Source: a bacterium
Lineage (GTDB): Bacteria; UBP15; UBA6099
Assembly: GCA_029573925.1 (NCBI GenBank)
Contig: JAKQBV010000205.1
Location: 1-16,029 of the forward strand
Direction of reading: 5' to 3'
DNA: 16,029 nucleotides
The notes under the pieces were generated by a model. It saw only the letters and a program-made list of their open reading frames with translations, ran no database searches and was not told the origin of the DNA. Each line of letters starts with the position of its first letter. Within the stretch, counting starts at the first letter, position 1. Shown here one piece after another: positions 1-7,311 of the stretch. The position numbers and the translations under genes are program-made.

Positions 1-1524
1 TTCTCCGCGCTGATATATCTGGTGACGAGGCTGATACTTTACAACTGCGGATTCACCGTGCCGATAATCAGGCTGTTCGTGTACAACAATATGTTCGGGA
101 TGCCGATGGACTGGTTCGTGAAAGCAATGGGGATAACGGACCCGGCGGTCAGGAGCGTAATCTACGGGTTCATTTCCGAGCAGAGCGCGTTCATGTTCAA
201 GGCGACGACGGCGGGTCTGATATTCGCGGGGGCGGCGGCGTACGCGCATGTTTGCGCGGTGGTGGCGGCCAAGAGCGCGACGGGCGCGAAGAACCTTCCA
301 AGTTTCGGGCCGATGGTCGCGCCGCGCGGCGCTCCTCTCCTCCTTGCAGCCGGATATGCCGCGCAAATCCTCTTCAGCGCTCCGGCGGCGCGGGAATCTG
401 CCGGCCCTCTGAAAATCGTCATCGCGACGGCAGCTGCCCTCCTGCTGTCAGCGTTCGCTGATTTTCTTTACAAGCTAGCCGGCGCGCGGGCCGACACCAA
501 GAAACTCAAAATCGCGGTTTTCATCTTTTCCTTCTTCGTAGTTCTCCTTGAAATGCCGCCTTCGTCTTCTCCCGCCGCCGCCGCCGCCGAGCTTGTCCGG
601 ACGACTATAGCGGTTATGTATACATTCCACGGAATGAGGTTAGCTTACAGAGCGTTCGGCTCCGGCTCCGGCGGAAAAGCGTTCGTCATCGCGTTGTTCA
701 TGACGGCGTTCGTGATACACGAGATATTTTTCGCCATGTGCGTCCTCGGATTTCTGGAGAATGTCTTCGGGTTGTCGAAGTTCATAGAAAGAGCGGAGGA
801 CGGGAAGGCCTTCGCGGCCTCGCGTTCAGGCGCGACGGCGGGAAGCTTCATTGCGTCATTCGCGGCGGTAGCGGTCGTGGCGCTCATCGTCTCGCGCGTC
901 GCGCTCCCTCGCGGCGGAACAGGCGCTCCGGGGCTGTTCGACAGGTTCGACCTGCCGGAAAAATCCATCGGCTACAGCCTCGAACAGCGCGGAGACGAGA
1001 CGCTCGTCGCCGGCCCCGGCGTCGCATACTTCATAGACAGGTTCGAGTACCCGAACAAAGAAGGCGAAAGGCCCGTCTCCGGCGCGACAATCGAGCAGGC
1101 CGCCGGGATGTGCGAGTCGGCGGGCAAAAGGCTTTGCGAGGCGGAGGAATGGGCGCGCGCGTGCTCCGGCGGCGACGACAATATGTTTTTCTACGTGCAT
1201 CCCAAAAAGTTTGAATCGTACACTTACGTGGAGAAAGCCTGCAGTTGGCGGGACGAGAATTCAAAAGACCGCAAGTTTGAGAGCGGCGCGTATCCCGAAT
1301 GCGCCAACAGGCACGGCATACACGACATGGCCGGAAGCCTCTGGGAGTGGGTGGCCACTCCGGGCAACCCCGGCATGGCGGGACTCATGGGACCCGGCGA
1401 AAGAAACGGATGCCAGAGATGCCGAAGCTGCGACTGGGCCGCCCTCTATTTTGCCGACCAGCAAAAACTTCTCGAGCTCGAAAAGATAGGATTCAGATGT
1501 TGCAGGGACGCCGCCGGAATGTGA
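1..1524 (+). CDS. Multi-pass membrane protein with C-terminal FGE-sulfatase (SUMF1) domain, 5' partial
   Basis: The reading frame is open from base 1; the first in-window start is GTG at 22, but the codons before it are hydrophobic and coding-like, so the gene probably starts outside the window. Numbering from the GTG, residues 1-295 hold several hydrophobic helices (about 10-25, 62-85, 103-120, 130-150, 163-178, 220-245, 273-292). Residues about 336-497 form a formylglycine-generating-enzyme/SUMF1-like domain: YFIDRFEYPN, the AxxxCxxxGKRLCEAEEWARAC segment, GIHDMAGSLWEWVA and the terminal IGFRCC. Known members oxidise a cysteine to formylglycine or act as non-catalytic ligand-binding C-type-lectin-like folds. 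This copy has a Cys-rich stretch (C464, C467, C470, C493, C494) near where true FGEs keep the copper-binding cysteines, but the canonical GGSW/CRxAxR pattern is altered, so enzymatic activity is uncertain. The domain likely faces outside the cytoplasm. It is convergent with the next gene, with a 12-bp gap. Confidence 0.8.
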   Translation, partial: FSALIYLVTRLILYNCGFTVPIIRLFVYNNMFGMPMDWFVKAMGITDPAVRSVIYGFISEQSAFMFKATTAGLIFAGAAAYAHVCAVVAAKSATGAKNLPSFGPMVAPRGAPLLLAAGYAAQILFSAPAARESAGPLKIVIATAAALLLSAFADFLYKLAGARADTKKLKIAVFIFSFFVVLLEMPPSSSPAAAAAELVRTTIAVMYTFHGMRLAYRAFGSGSGGKAFVIALFMTAFVIHEIFFAMCVLGFLENVFGLSKFIERAEDGKAFAASRSGATAGSFIASFAAVAVVALIVSRVALPRGGTGAPGLFDRFDLPEKSIGYSLEQRGDETLVAGPGVAYFIDRFEYPNKEGERPVSGATIEQAAGMCESAGKRLCEAEEWARACSGGDDNMFFYVHPKKFESYTYVEKACSWRDENSKDRKFESGAYPECANRHGIHDMAGSLWEWVATPGNPGMAGLMGPGERNGCQRCRSCDWAALYFADQQKLLELEKIGFRCCRDAAGM

Positions 1525-1531
1525 TCCGGCG
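1512..1531. terminator. Possible shared hairpin between convergent genes
   Basis: A 6-bp perfect stem (CGCCGG at 1512-1517, CCGGCG at 1526-1531) with an 8-base loop lies across the stop codon of the FGE-domain gene, just beyond the stop of the minus-strand radical SAM gene. On the plus strand a T-run follows only after about 15 bases, so it is a weak terminator candidate. Confidence 0.25.
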
Positions 1532-1536
1532 CGGAA

Positions 1537-2997
1537 TCAAGGCGTCTTTTTCCTCGAAAGAAGATATTTTACATTGTAAATGAAGAAAGCGTCTCTTGTA
1601 AGGAGCGCGTTGGCCGCCACCGCGATGTTCGAAAGGGTCGAGGATGGCGGCATGCGTCTGTAAAACTTCTTTCGCATAAGGAACTCTACCGCCCATCTAG
1701 GCAAAATGGGAATCAGGGAGAAAAAAGCTATAAAACGCATAAACATCGACTGTCTGCGTCCTCCTTGTCCCGCGTAGAAACTTCCCTCCATTCCGTCCTG
1801 TATGTTTTCAACTTCGTCGGCGGTCAGCAGACCGGACTGCGAGGCAGCCGATAGAATCTCGGTTCCCGGAAAAAATGACAGCCAGAAAACAAGCAGGCGG
1901 GTCGGGCGAAGCTCGTTGTAGAACCGCGCCGCTTCAACCATCATCTCCTCCGTGTCTCCGGGCAGCCCGATGATGTGGTCCAGCAGGACCCGGATGCCAC
2001 GCTCCTTTAATAGCGAAACTCCGCGTCTCACGTCGTCGTTGGAATAGATTCTGTTCATTACGTTCCGGCGCTGCCCCTCGTCCGCTGACTGAACCCCTAT
2101 GGCAACATAACGGCAGCCGGCCGCCTTCAGCATGTCGGCGGCGTTCTCAGTTGCTGTTCGAGGATGTAGCATGCAATAGAACGGCAGCCCGACGCGGGAG
2201 GGATATTTGTCGGCGAACTCTTCGAGCCATTTCTTATTGAATCCGAACACATCGTCGTAGAACTTGACGAGGCTTGACCTGCCGCGCGCGGCGACTGGCT
2301 CCAACTCGGCCACAATATTGTCCACGCTTCTGTCCCTCATTTTCTGCCCGCCGGACAGCGAGGAGGAATAGCTGTTGTGGCAGTACGTGCATTTGAAAGG
2401 GCATCCCCGCGACGCCATTATGGTGTAATGCCTTTCGAGCGCGGGGGCCTTGGAATAGAACAAATCCTTCGCCGGGAAAGGAAGCGCGTCCAAATCTTCG
2501 ACCGGCTCAGGAGCCGGGCCTCGAATGATTTCACCGCCGGATTTTTTCAAAACGCCCGGCCTTGCCTCCCGGTTTCCGCTCCCTGCGTCCGCAATAGCGA
2601 GAGGAAATGAGACGTCCCCCTCGGAAACAATCGCCACATCAACGGCGTCTTCCGCGATGACCCGCTCCGGCACAGCCGTGACGTGAGTGCCGCCGAACAT
2701 CGTGGTTATGCCGGGATGAGCGCGCTTTATGTCTCGCGCCAAGCCGAGAGACCACTGATAGTTTGCCGAAACGCAAGAGAAAGCCGCGATGTCGGGTTTA
2801 GTATCGGCGACTTTTTTCAAAACAGCCGCGCGCTTGTCGAATATTTTAGCCAGCGACGGAAAGTCCCACATGAGATGTCCGCCGAAAACAGACGGGTCGA
2901 ACGCGAGTTCGACCTGATGTCCCGCCTTGCGCGCAGCCGCCGCAAGATGCTCGATTCCGAGACTTTCGACTCCAATGTAGAAAAACAGAACTTTCAT
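1537..2997 (-). CDS. B12-binding-type radical SAM protein (rSAM-1)
   Basis: 486 aa, a usual length for this family. Residues 1-150 form a Rossmann-like cobalamin-binding-type domain (start MKVLFFYIGV, FGGTHVTAVP at 101-110, SEGDVS at 125-130) without an obvious DxHxxG lower-ligand motif. Residues 190-400 are a radical SAM barrel with the CxxxCxxC iron-sulfur motif at C199, C203 and C206 (RGCPFKCTYC), followed by strands such as KFYDDVFGF and IIGLPGD. The C-terminal 80 residues are hydrophobic and basic, suggesting membrane-surface association. Relatives methylate or otherwise modify unactivated carbons in lipids, antibiotics or peptides; the substrate here is unknown. It shares segments with the radical SAM enzyme at 8775-10181 (KKWLEEFAD versus KRWLEEFAE; SADEGQRRN versus TADEGNRRK; LKERGI in both), so they are paralogues. 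The ATG at 2997 has no Shine-Dalgarno sequence, but a promoter lies directly upstream. Confidence 0.9.
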   Translation of the reverse strand: MKVLFFYIGVESLGIEHLAAAARKAGHQVELAFDPSVFGGHLMWDFPSLAKIFDKRAAVLKKVADTKPDIAAFSCVSANYQWSLGLARDIKRAHPGITTMFGGTHVTAVPERVIAEDAVDVAIVSEGDVSFPLAIADAGSGNREARPGVLKKSGGEIIRGPAPEPVEDLDALPFPAKDLFYSKAPALERHYTIMASRGCPFKCTYCHNSYSSSLSGGQKMRDRSVDNIVAELEPVAARGRSSLVKFYDDVFGFNKKWLEEFADKYPSRVGLPFYCMLHPRTATENAADMLKAAGCRYVAIGVQSADEGQRRNVMNRIYSNDDVRRGVSLLKERGIRVLLDHIIGLPGDTEEMMVEAARFYNELRPTRLLVFWLSFFPGTEILSAASQSGLLTADEVENIQDGMEGSFYAGQGGRRQSMFMRFIAFFSLIPILPRWAVEFLMRKKFYRRMPPSSTLSNIAVAANALLTRDAFFIYNVKYLLSRKKTP

Positions 2998-3005
2998 ACA
3001 GAGTA

Positions 3006-3034
3006 ATGATAGCGCTAGCGCCGTTCCTTGACAT
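3006..3034 (-). promoter_or_regulatory. Sigma70-like promoter, probably leaderless, for rSAM-1
   Basis: On the minus strand ATGTCA (4/6 match to -35) and TATCAT (-10, plus-strand bases 3006-3011) are separated by 17 bp. The -10 ends 8 bases before the ATG at 2997, so transcription should begin at or next to the start codon. No Shine-Dalgarno sequence fits in the remaining 8 bases. Confidence 0.5.
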
Positions 3035-3084
3035 CTGGAAAAATAAATTCAGCGGAAACAATCAAAACATCGTTCTCGCCATGT

Positions 3085-3113
3085 TTGGCTTGCCGTCCCG
3101 TTTTTGATATAAT
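3085..3113 (+). promoter_or_regulatory. Sigma70-like promoter, probably leaderless, for the 3122 gene
   Basis: TTGGCT at 3085-3090 (4/6 match) is followed by an exact 17-bp spacer and a consensus TATAAT at 3108-3113. The start ATG at 3122 lies 8 bases after the -10, where transcription is expected to begin, and the 8 bases hold no Shine-Dalgarno sequence. The predicted mRNA is leaderless or nearly so. Confidence 0.65.
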
Positions 3114-3121
3114 CAAAACCG

Positions 3122-4591
3122 ATGAACGGATTGAGCGCGGACGAAGGTTTTTTCCCCAAGGCTTTTAAGATATCCAGCCAAGTGTTCTCCGATTTCCTTC
3201 TTGGAGGCATTGGGTACTTCAACAACACAGGGCTGCCTCCGCTCGCTCTGATGGGGCTTGTGCTCGGCATCATCCGCCTTAACCCCCGAAGAAGGAAATC
3301 GAAGATAGTCTTCATTCTGTACTGGATTGGGCTTGTCATTTCAATTGATTTCATATACGCGGTCGGGTTCGGGCTGAACGCATCTTACGGATCGAGCGTT
3401 GCCGCGACGCTGGCGGCGATATATGTCGCGTTGCTGATTATCCGCAAGATATGGAAATGGCCGATGTTTTTGACCGCCACGCAGCTTCTGGTTGTTCCGG
3501 TGTGTCTGCTCGGACTGGCAGTCAAGAGCGGGGAGATACGCAACCCGGCTGACAGATGCGAAAGCATCTCCGAAGTCAGGGGCGCGAAGGTTCTTAATCA
3601 TGAGAGATACAATTTTACCGACGTGCCGCACACCGCGATACCGAGGTTTTTCGTGCCGCGCCCGCAGAGGGGCGATGTGCTTGTCTGCGCCCACGTATAC
3701 GTCCACGAGGAAAGCGTTCTGGTGAAAAACGCCATTAACAAGCTGGACCTTAAGACGGGAAAAATGACCGAGTGGCACAAGAGGGGCAATGTGCTCGCGA
3801 TAAGGGAAGAGCCGGACACGGGCATAATATACGCGGTGATACAGAGGAACTTCAGGGAGCGCGGCGCGCCGAACGTCGAGTTCATCGTTTTTAACCCGGA
3901 AGGCGGCATAATAAACAGGACGGACATGGAGCTGAAAAGAAACACCTTTTACGGTTCCGGCGTCACGATAATGCCGGAGAAAGTTTTCATCACCATAGAA
4001 TCCAACTATTACGAATACGACAAGAAGAGCCGCGCGATTGAGAAGCTGAACATCGCGGGAAACGCCGGGACCCCGGTGTACCGCACCGCGTGGTCCGAAC
4101 CTTACCTGTTCGGCACGTTCTCGGTGTCGCCGTTGTTCGGAAAGCTGTTCGGCTCCCGGCATCTGCTGAGGGTGAACACGGAGACGCGCTCGACTGAGAT
4201 GTGGACGCAGGACTACCCGGTCGGCATGTTCGACGTGGAGATAAGGCCGGGGAAGCGGCAGATTGCGGCCAGCAGAAACTATCCTGAAGGCGCATGGCTG
4301 CTCGACTTCGACCTTAACAAACTCGTCAAGCTGGTCATGCCCGCAGGCGTCCGCGAAATCGAGTTCTCAAATGACGGCAAATATCTTCTCGGAGCCAGTT
4401 TTTTCAAAGGCAAATTCCACGTGATAGACGTCGAGTCGAACAAACTCGTCGCCGAGACATTCATAGGATACGGCTCGCGCGGGATGACGATTGATTCAGA
4501 CGGCAACGCCGTAATCGGAGCGTCCTGCGGTGTCGTCGGAATCAATCTGGATGAATTTCTTAAAGGGAAGAGCGGGGCAGGGGCGGAATAA
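3122..4591 (+). CDS. Membrane-anchored beta-propeller-like protein (MP-1)
   Basis: 489 aa of unknown function. Residues 1-140 contain about four hydrophobic segments (roughly 22-50, 62-82, 88-108, 116-134). The remainder is soluble and built of repeating short beta-strand units typical of a beta-propeller (for example KLDLKTGKMTEW, IREEPDTGIIYAVI, IEFSNDGKYLLGASF, IDVESNKLVAETF, MTIDSDGNAVIGASCGV). Such domains usually bind ligands or proteins outside the cytoplasm. A Cys in an RC(E/L) context directly after the last helix and a Cys in the final repeat (ASCGV) recur in the minus-strand gene at 4614-7076, so the two appear paralogous in their C-terminal halves although the membrane parts differ. 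The ATG at 3122 is chosen because a promoter lies exactly upstream; the next Met is residue 44, inside a hydrophobic helix. No catalytic motif was recognised. Confidence 0.8.
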   Translation: MNGLSADEGFFPKAFKISSQVFSDFLLGGIGYFNNTGLPPLALMGLVLGIIRLNPRRRKSKIVFILYWIGLVISIDFIYAVGFGLNASYGSSVAATLAAIYVALLIIRKIWKWPMFLTATQLLVVPVCLLGLAVKSGEIRNPADRCESISEVRGAKVLNHERYNFTDVPHTAIPRFFVPRPQRGDVLVCAHVYVHEESVLVKNAINKLDLKTGKMTEWHKRGNVLAIREEPDTGIIYAVIQRNFRERGAPNVEFIVFNPEGGIINRTDMELKRNTFYGSGVTIMPEKVFITIESNYYEYDKKSRAIEKLNIAGNAGTPVYRTAWSEPYLFGTFSVSPLFGKLFGSRHLLRVNTETRSTEMWTQDYPVGMFDVEIRPGKRQIAASRNYPEGAWLLDFDLNKLVKLVMPAGVREIEFSNDGKYLLGASFFKGKFHVIDVESNKLVAETFIGYGSRGMTIDSDGNAVIGASCGVVGINLDEFLKGKSGAGAE

Positions 4592-4606
4592 GCCCGGCAG
4601 CCGGGC
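4592..4606. terminator. Bidirectional hairpin terminator between convergent genes
   Basis: GCCCGG-CAG-CCGGGC forms a 6-bp GC stem with a 3-base loop immediately after the TAA of the plus-strand gene and 7 bases beyond the TAA of the minus-strand gene. A T-rich stretch follows on the plus strand (AGTTTATTTC), and TTATT follows on the minus strand, so it may serve both transcripts. Confidence 0.55.
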
Positions 4607-4613
4607 GGCCAGT

Positions 4614-7076
4614 TTATTTCCGCGGATCGAACAGTTCGTACACTCCGCACGCGGTCACTGCGAAGTTCCTTCCGCTTTCCTCGTCCACGGACACGCTTCT
4701 GACGAGCTTCCCAACGCGCGTTCTTTTCAATCTCTTCCATTCGCGGACGTCTATCATGTCAACCGAGCCTCCGCTATAGTTGGCCACCAACAGCAAGCCG
4801 TCCCGCCGGTTGAACGCCAGTTTGCGGGGGAAGTTGCCCACCGGCATCATTTTTACCACCCGTAAACTATCCGCGTCGGCGGCGAACACCATCTTGAGGA
4901 ACGGACAGGTGAAGTAGAAGAGGTTTCTCGCGGGATCGGCCGCGATGCCGAAGGACGGCAGCGGGACGCCCGCGACGCGACCGCCGGGCAGTTGCGCGGG
5001 CAGCCTCACCGGCCTGCGCACGACCTTTCTTCCCGACTCGTCCTTCAGATTGCGCACTTCGTACGCGTCAAACATCCTGACCGGGTCAAGGGACGGAACG
5101 ACCAGCCTGTCGTTCTCCTTATCGAGCGCGAAATAGTCCGCGTATCCTAGCGAGCCGAACCTTATCGGTGTCTGTTTTCTCTTTGTTTTTCCGTCTATGC
5201 CAATTATCCGGCTGTCCGGCGGGCCTAGAAATATCGCGTATATCCGCCCATCGGCGGGATCGACCTCGCAGTTGGTCACTTCCAGATTCCCGAACTTTAT
5301 CCTGTCGGAGAGCGCCAGCCCGCCTCCGGCGTAATCCATTTCCAACAATTGGAAATTCCCTGCGCTCTTCACTGTGGCGTACAGCCGCTTGGTCTCGCGG
5401 CTCACGCAGAACCTTTCCGGATAGAACGTCTGTCCGTATGATTTTTCGTTCTCCGCGATGACGTACTTCGCCACGTCGCCCGTTTCGGAATCCAGCCTGA
5501 GAACGGAGCCGTGCCCGAAGATGTTCTTAAAGGACACGAACAGCGCTCGCTCTTCAGCGTCCATTATCGTTTCGTAAGGCAGGGAGCCGGAGAGAAATGC
5601 CAACCTGCGGTATTCATCCATTGAAAGGAGGCAGCGCCTGCCGGGGTCGTCCTTCAAGCTTGCGCATGACCCCGCAGAAGGCGCTATCTGGTTGTAGCTC
5701 TGAACGTAGATTATCGATGTCCACAACAGGAGTATGTAGAGCGGGAAAAGCCCCGGACGCGCGTATGGCGTGTCATATTTTCTGCCTTTGCGCCAGATTG
5801 CGTATCCGGCGGACAGCGCCGCCGCCGCTACGAAAAAAACCGCCGTGTTAAGCGTGTGGAACATCAGGATGAAATACAGCCCCGGCAGTAGGAAATATAG
5901 TTGCAGCAACGGAGCGACGAAGAAGTTGGTCCAGATTCTCGCTTTCGCGGGCGGTTCGAGCCTGCCCATCGCGGTTTCCATCTTGGCCGCTATCACTCGC
6001 CAGTACAAATAGACCGTCGCGGTGGCCGCAAGCATCGCCGTTATCATCAGCAGAAAAACGTCCATCCGTTCCGGGTTCAGGTATTGCGGGGCTTTGACCA
6101 GCAAAGCCGCGTACGCCACGATTATCCCCGCCGCCGGGATATATCTCAGCGCGCGCGACTTCGGCCTTTTCTTCCATCCCGGCATCAGCGCATACGCTAG
6201 CGCGAAAAACAGGAACAACAGCGGAATTCCCCACCTGCTCGCCTCGAACAGATGAAGCGCCACTATGGAAAACCAGACGAGGTACAGCGTCTTCCCCGAA
6301 TTCCACAGGCCCCGGCTCTCCTTCGCCTGCCTTTCGTCAGCCATTGTCCGCGAGTACGCCGCTTCAATGTCGAACGGAACGGTTATCCTCAGGAAATATA
6401 TCGCCGCGATGAAAAGAATGTACGACGCGAGAATGATTTGAACAGCGTTAAGGACGGGGCCGTATCCGTATATGTCCGGTATCCTCGTCATTATGGATAT
6501 CGGCAGCACGCAGACGGCGATTTTTGCGAAAAGAATAGAGCTTTGAGAGGGGAAGCCGGCTTTGAACGCGGATGGCGCGCGGAGCGAGCAATCCACAACC
6601 CACAACGCAAGTTTCATGGCCGTGAAAACCGCGCCGGCCAACGCTCTTTTCATTATGAAGGAAAACGGCGCTCTTTCAGTGTCGGCAGATTCTCTGAACG
6701 GTTCTTGTGCAGGAGGTTCGGCGGGCGGAGTCCACTCCTCGAATTTTGGAGGCGGGGGAGCGGTCTGAGCGGTTTCCGCTTCGACGGCTTTTTCTTTCTC
6801 CACAGGTTCTGTCTTTGCCCTAACGGGCTTTCTTCTTTTCAACCGGACAGGTTTGAATGGTTTGGGCTTGCCCTGCGCCGCCGCCGCCCGCTCCCTGACG
6901 AAATACTCTATCTTTTCGTAAAGCGACAGGGCGGTCTCTCGCGCGCCGTCAAAAGCTTTGCTCGCGTCCTCGCCTACCCAGTTCATGACTGTGAAAACAT
7001 GCTTGAAGGCTGAATAAATGAAACGCAGCACGTAGAAGGCTATTAGCAGAAATATTATTAGACCTATTACTTGCAT
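4614..7076 (-). CDS. Large multi-pass membrane protein with C-terminal beta-propeller (MP-2)
   Basis: 820 aa of unknown function. An N-terminal helix (about 3-22) is followed by a charged linker (residues 66-135) rich in Lys, Pro and Glu, then about nine or ten hydrophobic helices between 140 and 460. Residues about 495-820 are YVTN-like beta-propeller repeats (RLDSETGDVAKYVI, CEVDPADGRIYAIF, GIAADPARNLFYFT, LAFNRRDGLLLVANYSGGSVDMIDV, VSVDEESGRNFAVTACGVYELFD). A Cys pair (C471, C482) flanks the entry to the propeller. The domain order (membrane block, short Cys-containing neck, propeller, TACGVYELFD ending) mirrors the convergent gene at 3122-4591. This gene does have a Shine-Dalgarno-like GGAGG close to its ATG. 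The role may be sensing, scaffolding or envelope assembly; this is inference only. Confidence 0.85.
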   Translation of the reverse strand: MQVIGLIIFLLIAFYVLRFIYSAFKHVFTVMNWVGEDASKAFDGARETALSLYEKIEYFVRERAAAAQGKPKPFKPVRLKRRKPVRAKTEPVEKEKAVEAETAQTAPPPPKFEEWTPPAEPPAQEPFRESADTERAPFSFIMKRALAGAVFTAMKLALWVVDCSLRAPSAFKAGFPSQSSILFAKIAVCVLPISIMTRIPDIYGYGPVLNAVQIILASYILFIAAIYFLRITVPFDIEAAYSRTMADERQAKESRGLWNSGKTLYLVWFSIVALHLFEASRWGIPLLFLFFALAYALMPGWKKRPKSRALRYIPAAGIIVAYAALLVKAPQYLNPERMDVFLLMITAMLAATATVYLYWRVIAAKMETAMGRLEPPAKARIWTNFFVAPLLQLYFLLPGLYFILMFHTLNTAVFFVAAAALSAGYAIWRKGRKYDTPYARPGLFPLYILLLWTSIIYVQSYNQIAPSAGSCASLKDDPGRRCLLSMDEYRRLAFLSGSLPYETIMDAEERALFVSFKNIFGHGSVLRLDSETGDVAKYVIAENEKSYGQTFYPERFCVSRETKRLYATVKSAGNFQLLEMDYAGGGLALSDRIKFGNLEVTNCEVDPADGRIYAIFLGPPDSRIIGIDGKTKRKQTPIRFGSLGYADYFALDKENDRLVVPSLDPVRMFDAYEVRNLKDESGRKVVRRPVRLPAQLPGGRVAGVPLPSFGIAADPARNLFYFTCPFLKMVFAADADSLRVVKMMPVGNFPRKLAFNRRDGLLLVANYSGGSVDMIDVREWKRLKRTRVGKLVRSVSVDEESGRNFAVTACGVYELFDPRK

Positions 7077-7311
7077 TAGCCTCCGATTCCGCCGCTAATT
7101 GATGCCCTTGATCATGTCGTAACTGTTAAAAATGGATACCCACGAGAGCGGGAACCCGTTTGAAATAATTGATAATTCCATTAATAACATGTCAATAATG
7201 CCAATCTGATTCCAACTGGTATGAGTTTACAATGTTTGAGGAGAATTGAAAAGGAGGAAGACTCGCCGCCTTTTATTGCCCGCCGCGATTGCGTTTGCTA
7301 TACTGCATTCC
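7077..7311. other. Divergent intergenic region with regulatory sequence
   Basis: 235 bp between divergent genes. It holds a GGAGG (minus strand, plus bases 7080-7084) only 3 bases from the ATG of the minus gene, an AT-rich core at 7158-7200 with a consensus TTGACA on the minus strand (plus bases 7190-7195) but no well-spaced -10, and the promoter of the plus-strand radical SAM operon at 7276-7304. No RNA gene or repeat was seen. Confidence 0.5.
7276..7304 (+). promoter_or_regulatory. Sigma70-like promoter, probably leaderless, for the rSAM-2/rSAM-3 operon
   Basis: TTGCCC at 7276-7281 (4/6 match) and TATACT at 7299-7304 (5/6 match) have an exact 17-bp spacer. The ATG at 7312 follows the -10 by 7 bases, with no Shine-Dalgarno sequence between. 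This placement argues that the longer frame opening at TTG 7246 is not the true start. Confidence 0.6.

Noticed and set aside
3028..3056. Plus-strand consensus TTGACA at 3028 as a promoter for the 3122 gene
   Set aside because: No -10-like hexamer occurs at 16-18 bp spacing; the promoter at 3085-3113 is far better placed.
3341..4162. 273-codon open frame on the minus strand inside the propeller gene
   Set aside because: Antisense shadow of the 3122-4591 gene, with no Shine-Dalgarno sequence or recognisable domain.
7246..7311. N-terminal extension of the radical SAM gene from TTG 7246 (KRRKTRRLLLPAAIAFAILHS)
   Set aside because: The candidate Shine-Dalgarno is only 2 bases from the TTG, the extension resembles a signal peptide unsuited to this cytoplasmic family, and a well-spaced promoter lies inside it, 7 bases before ATG 7312.
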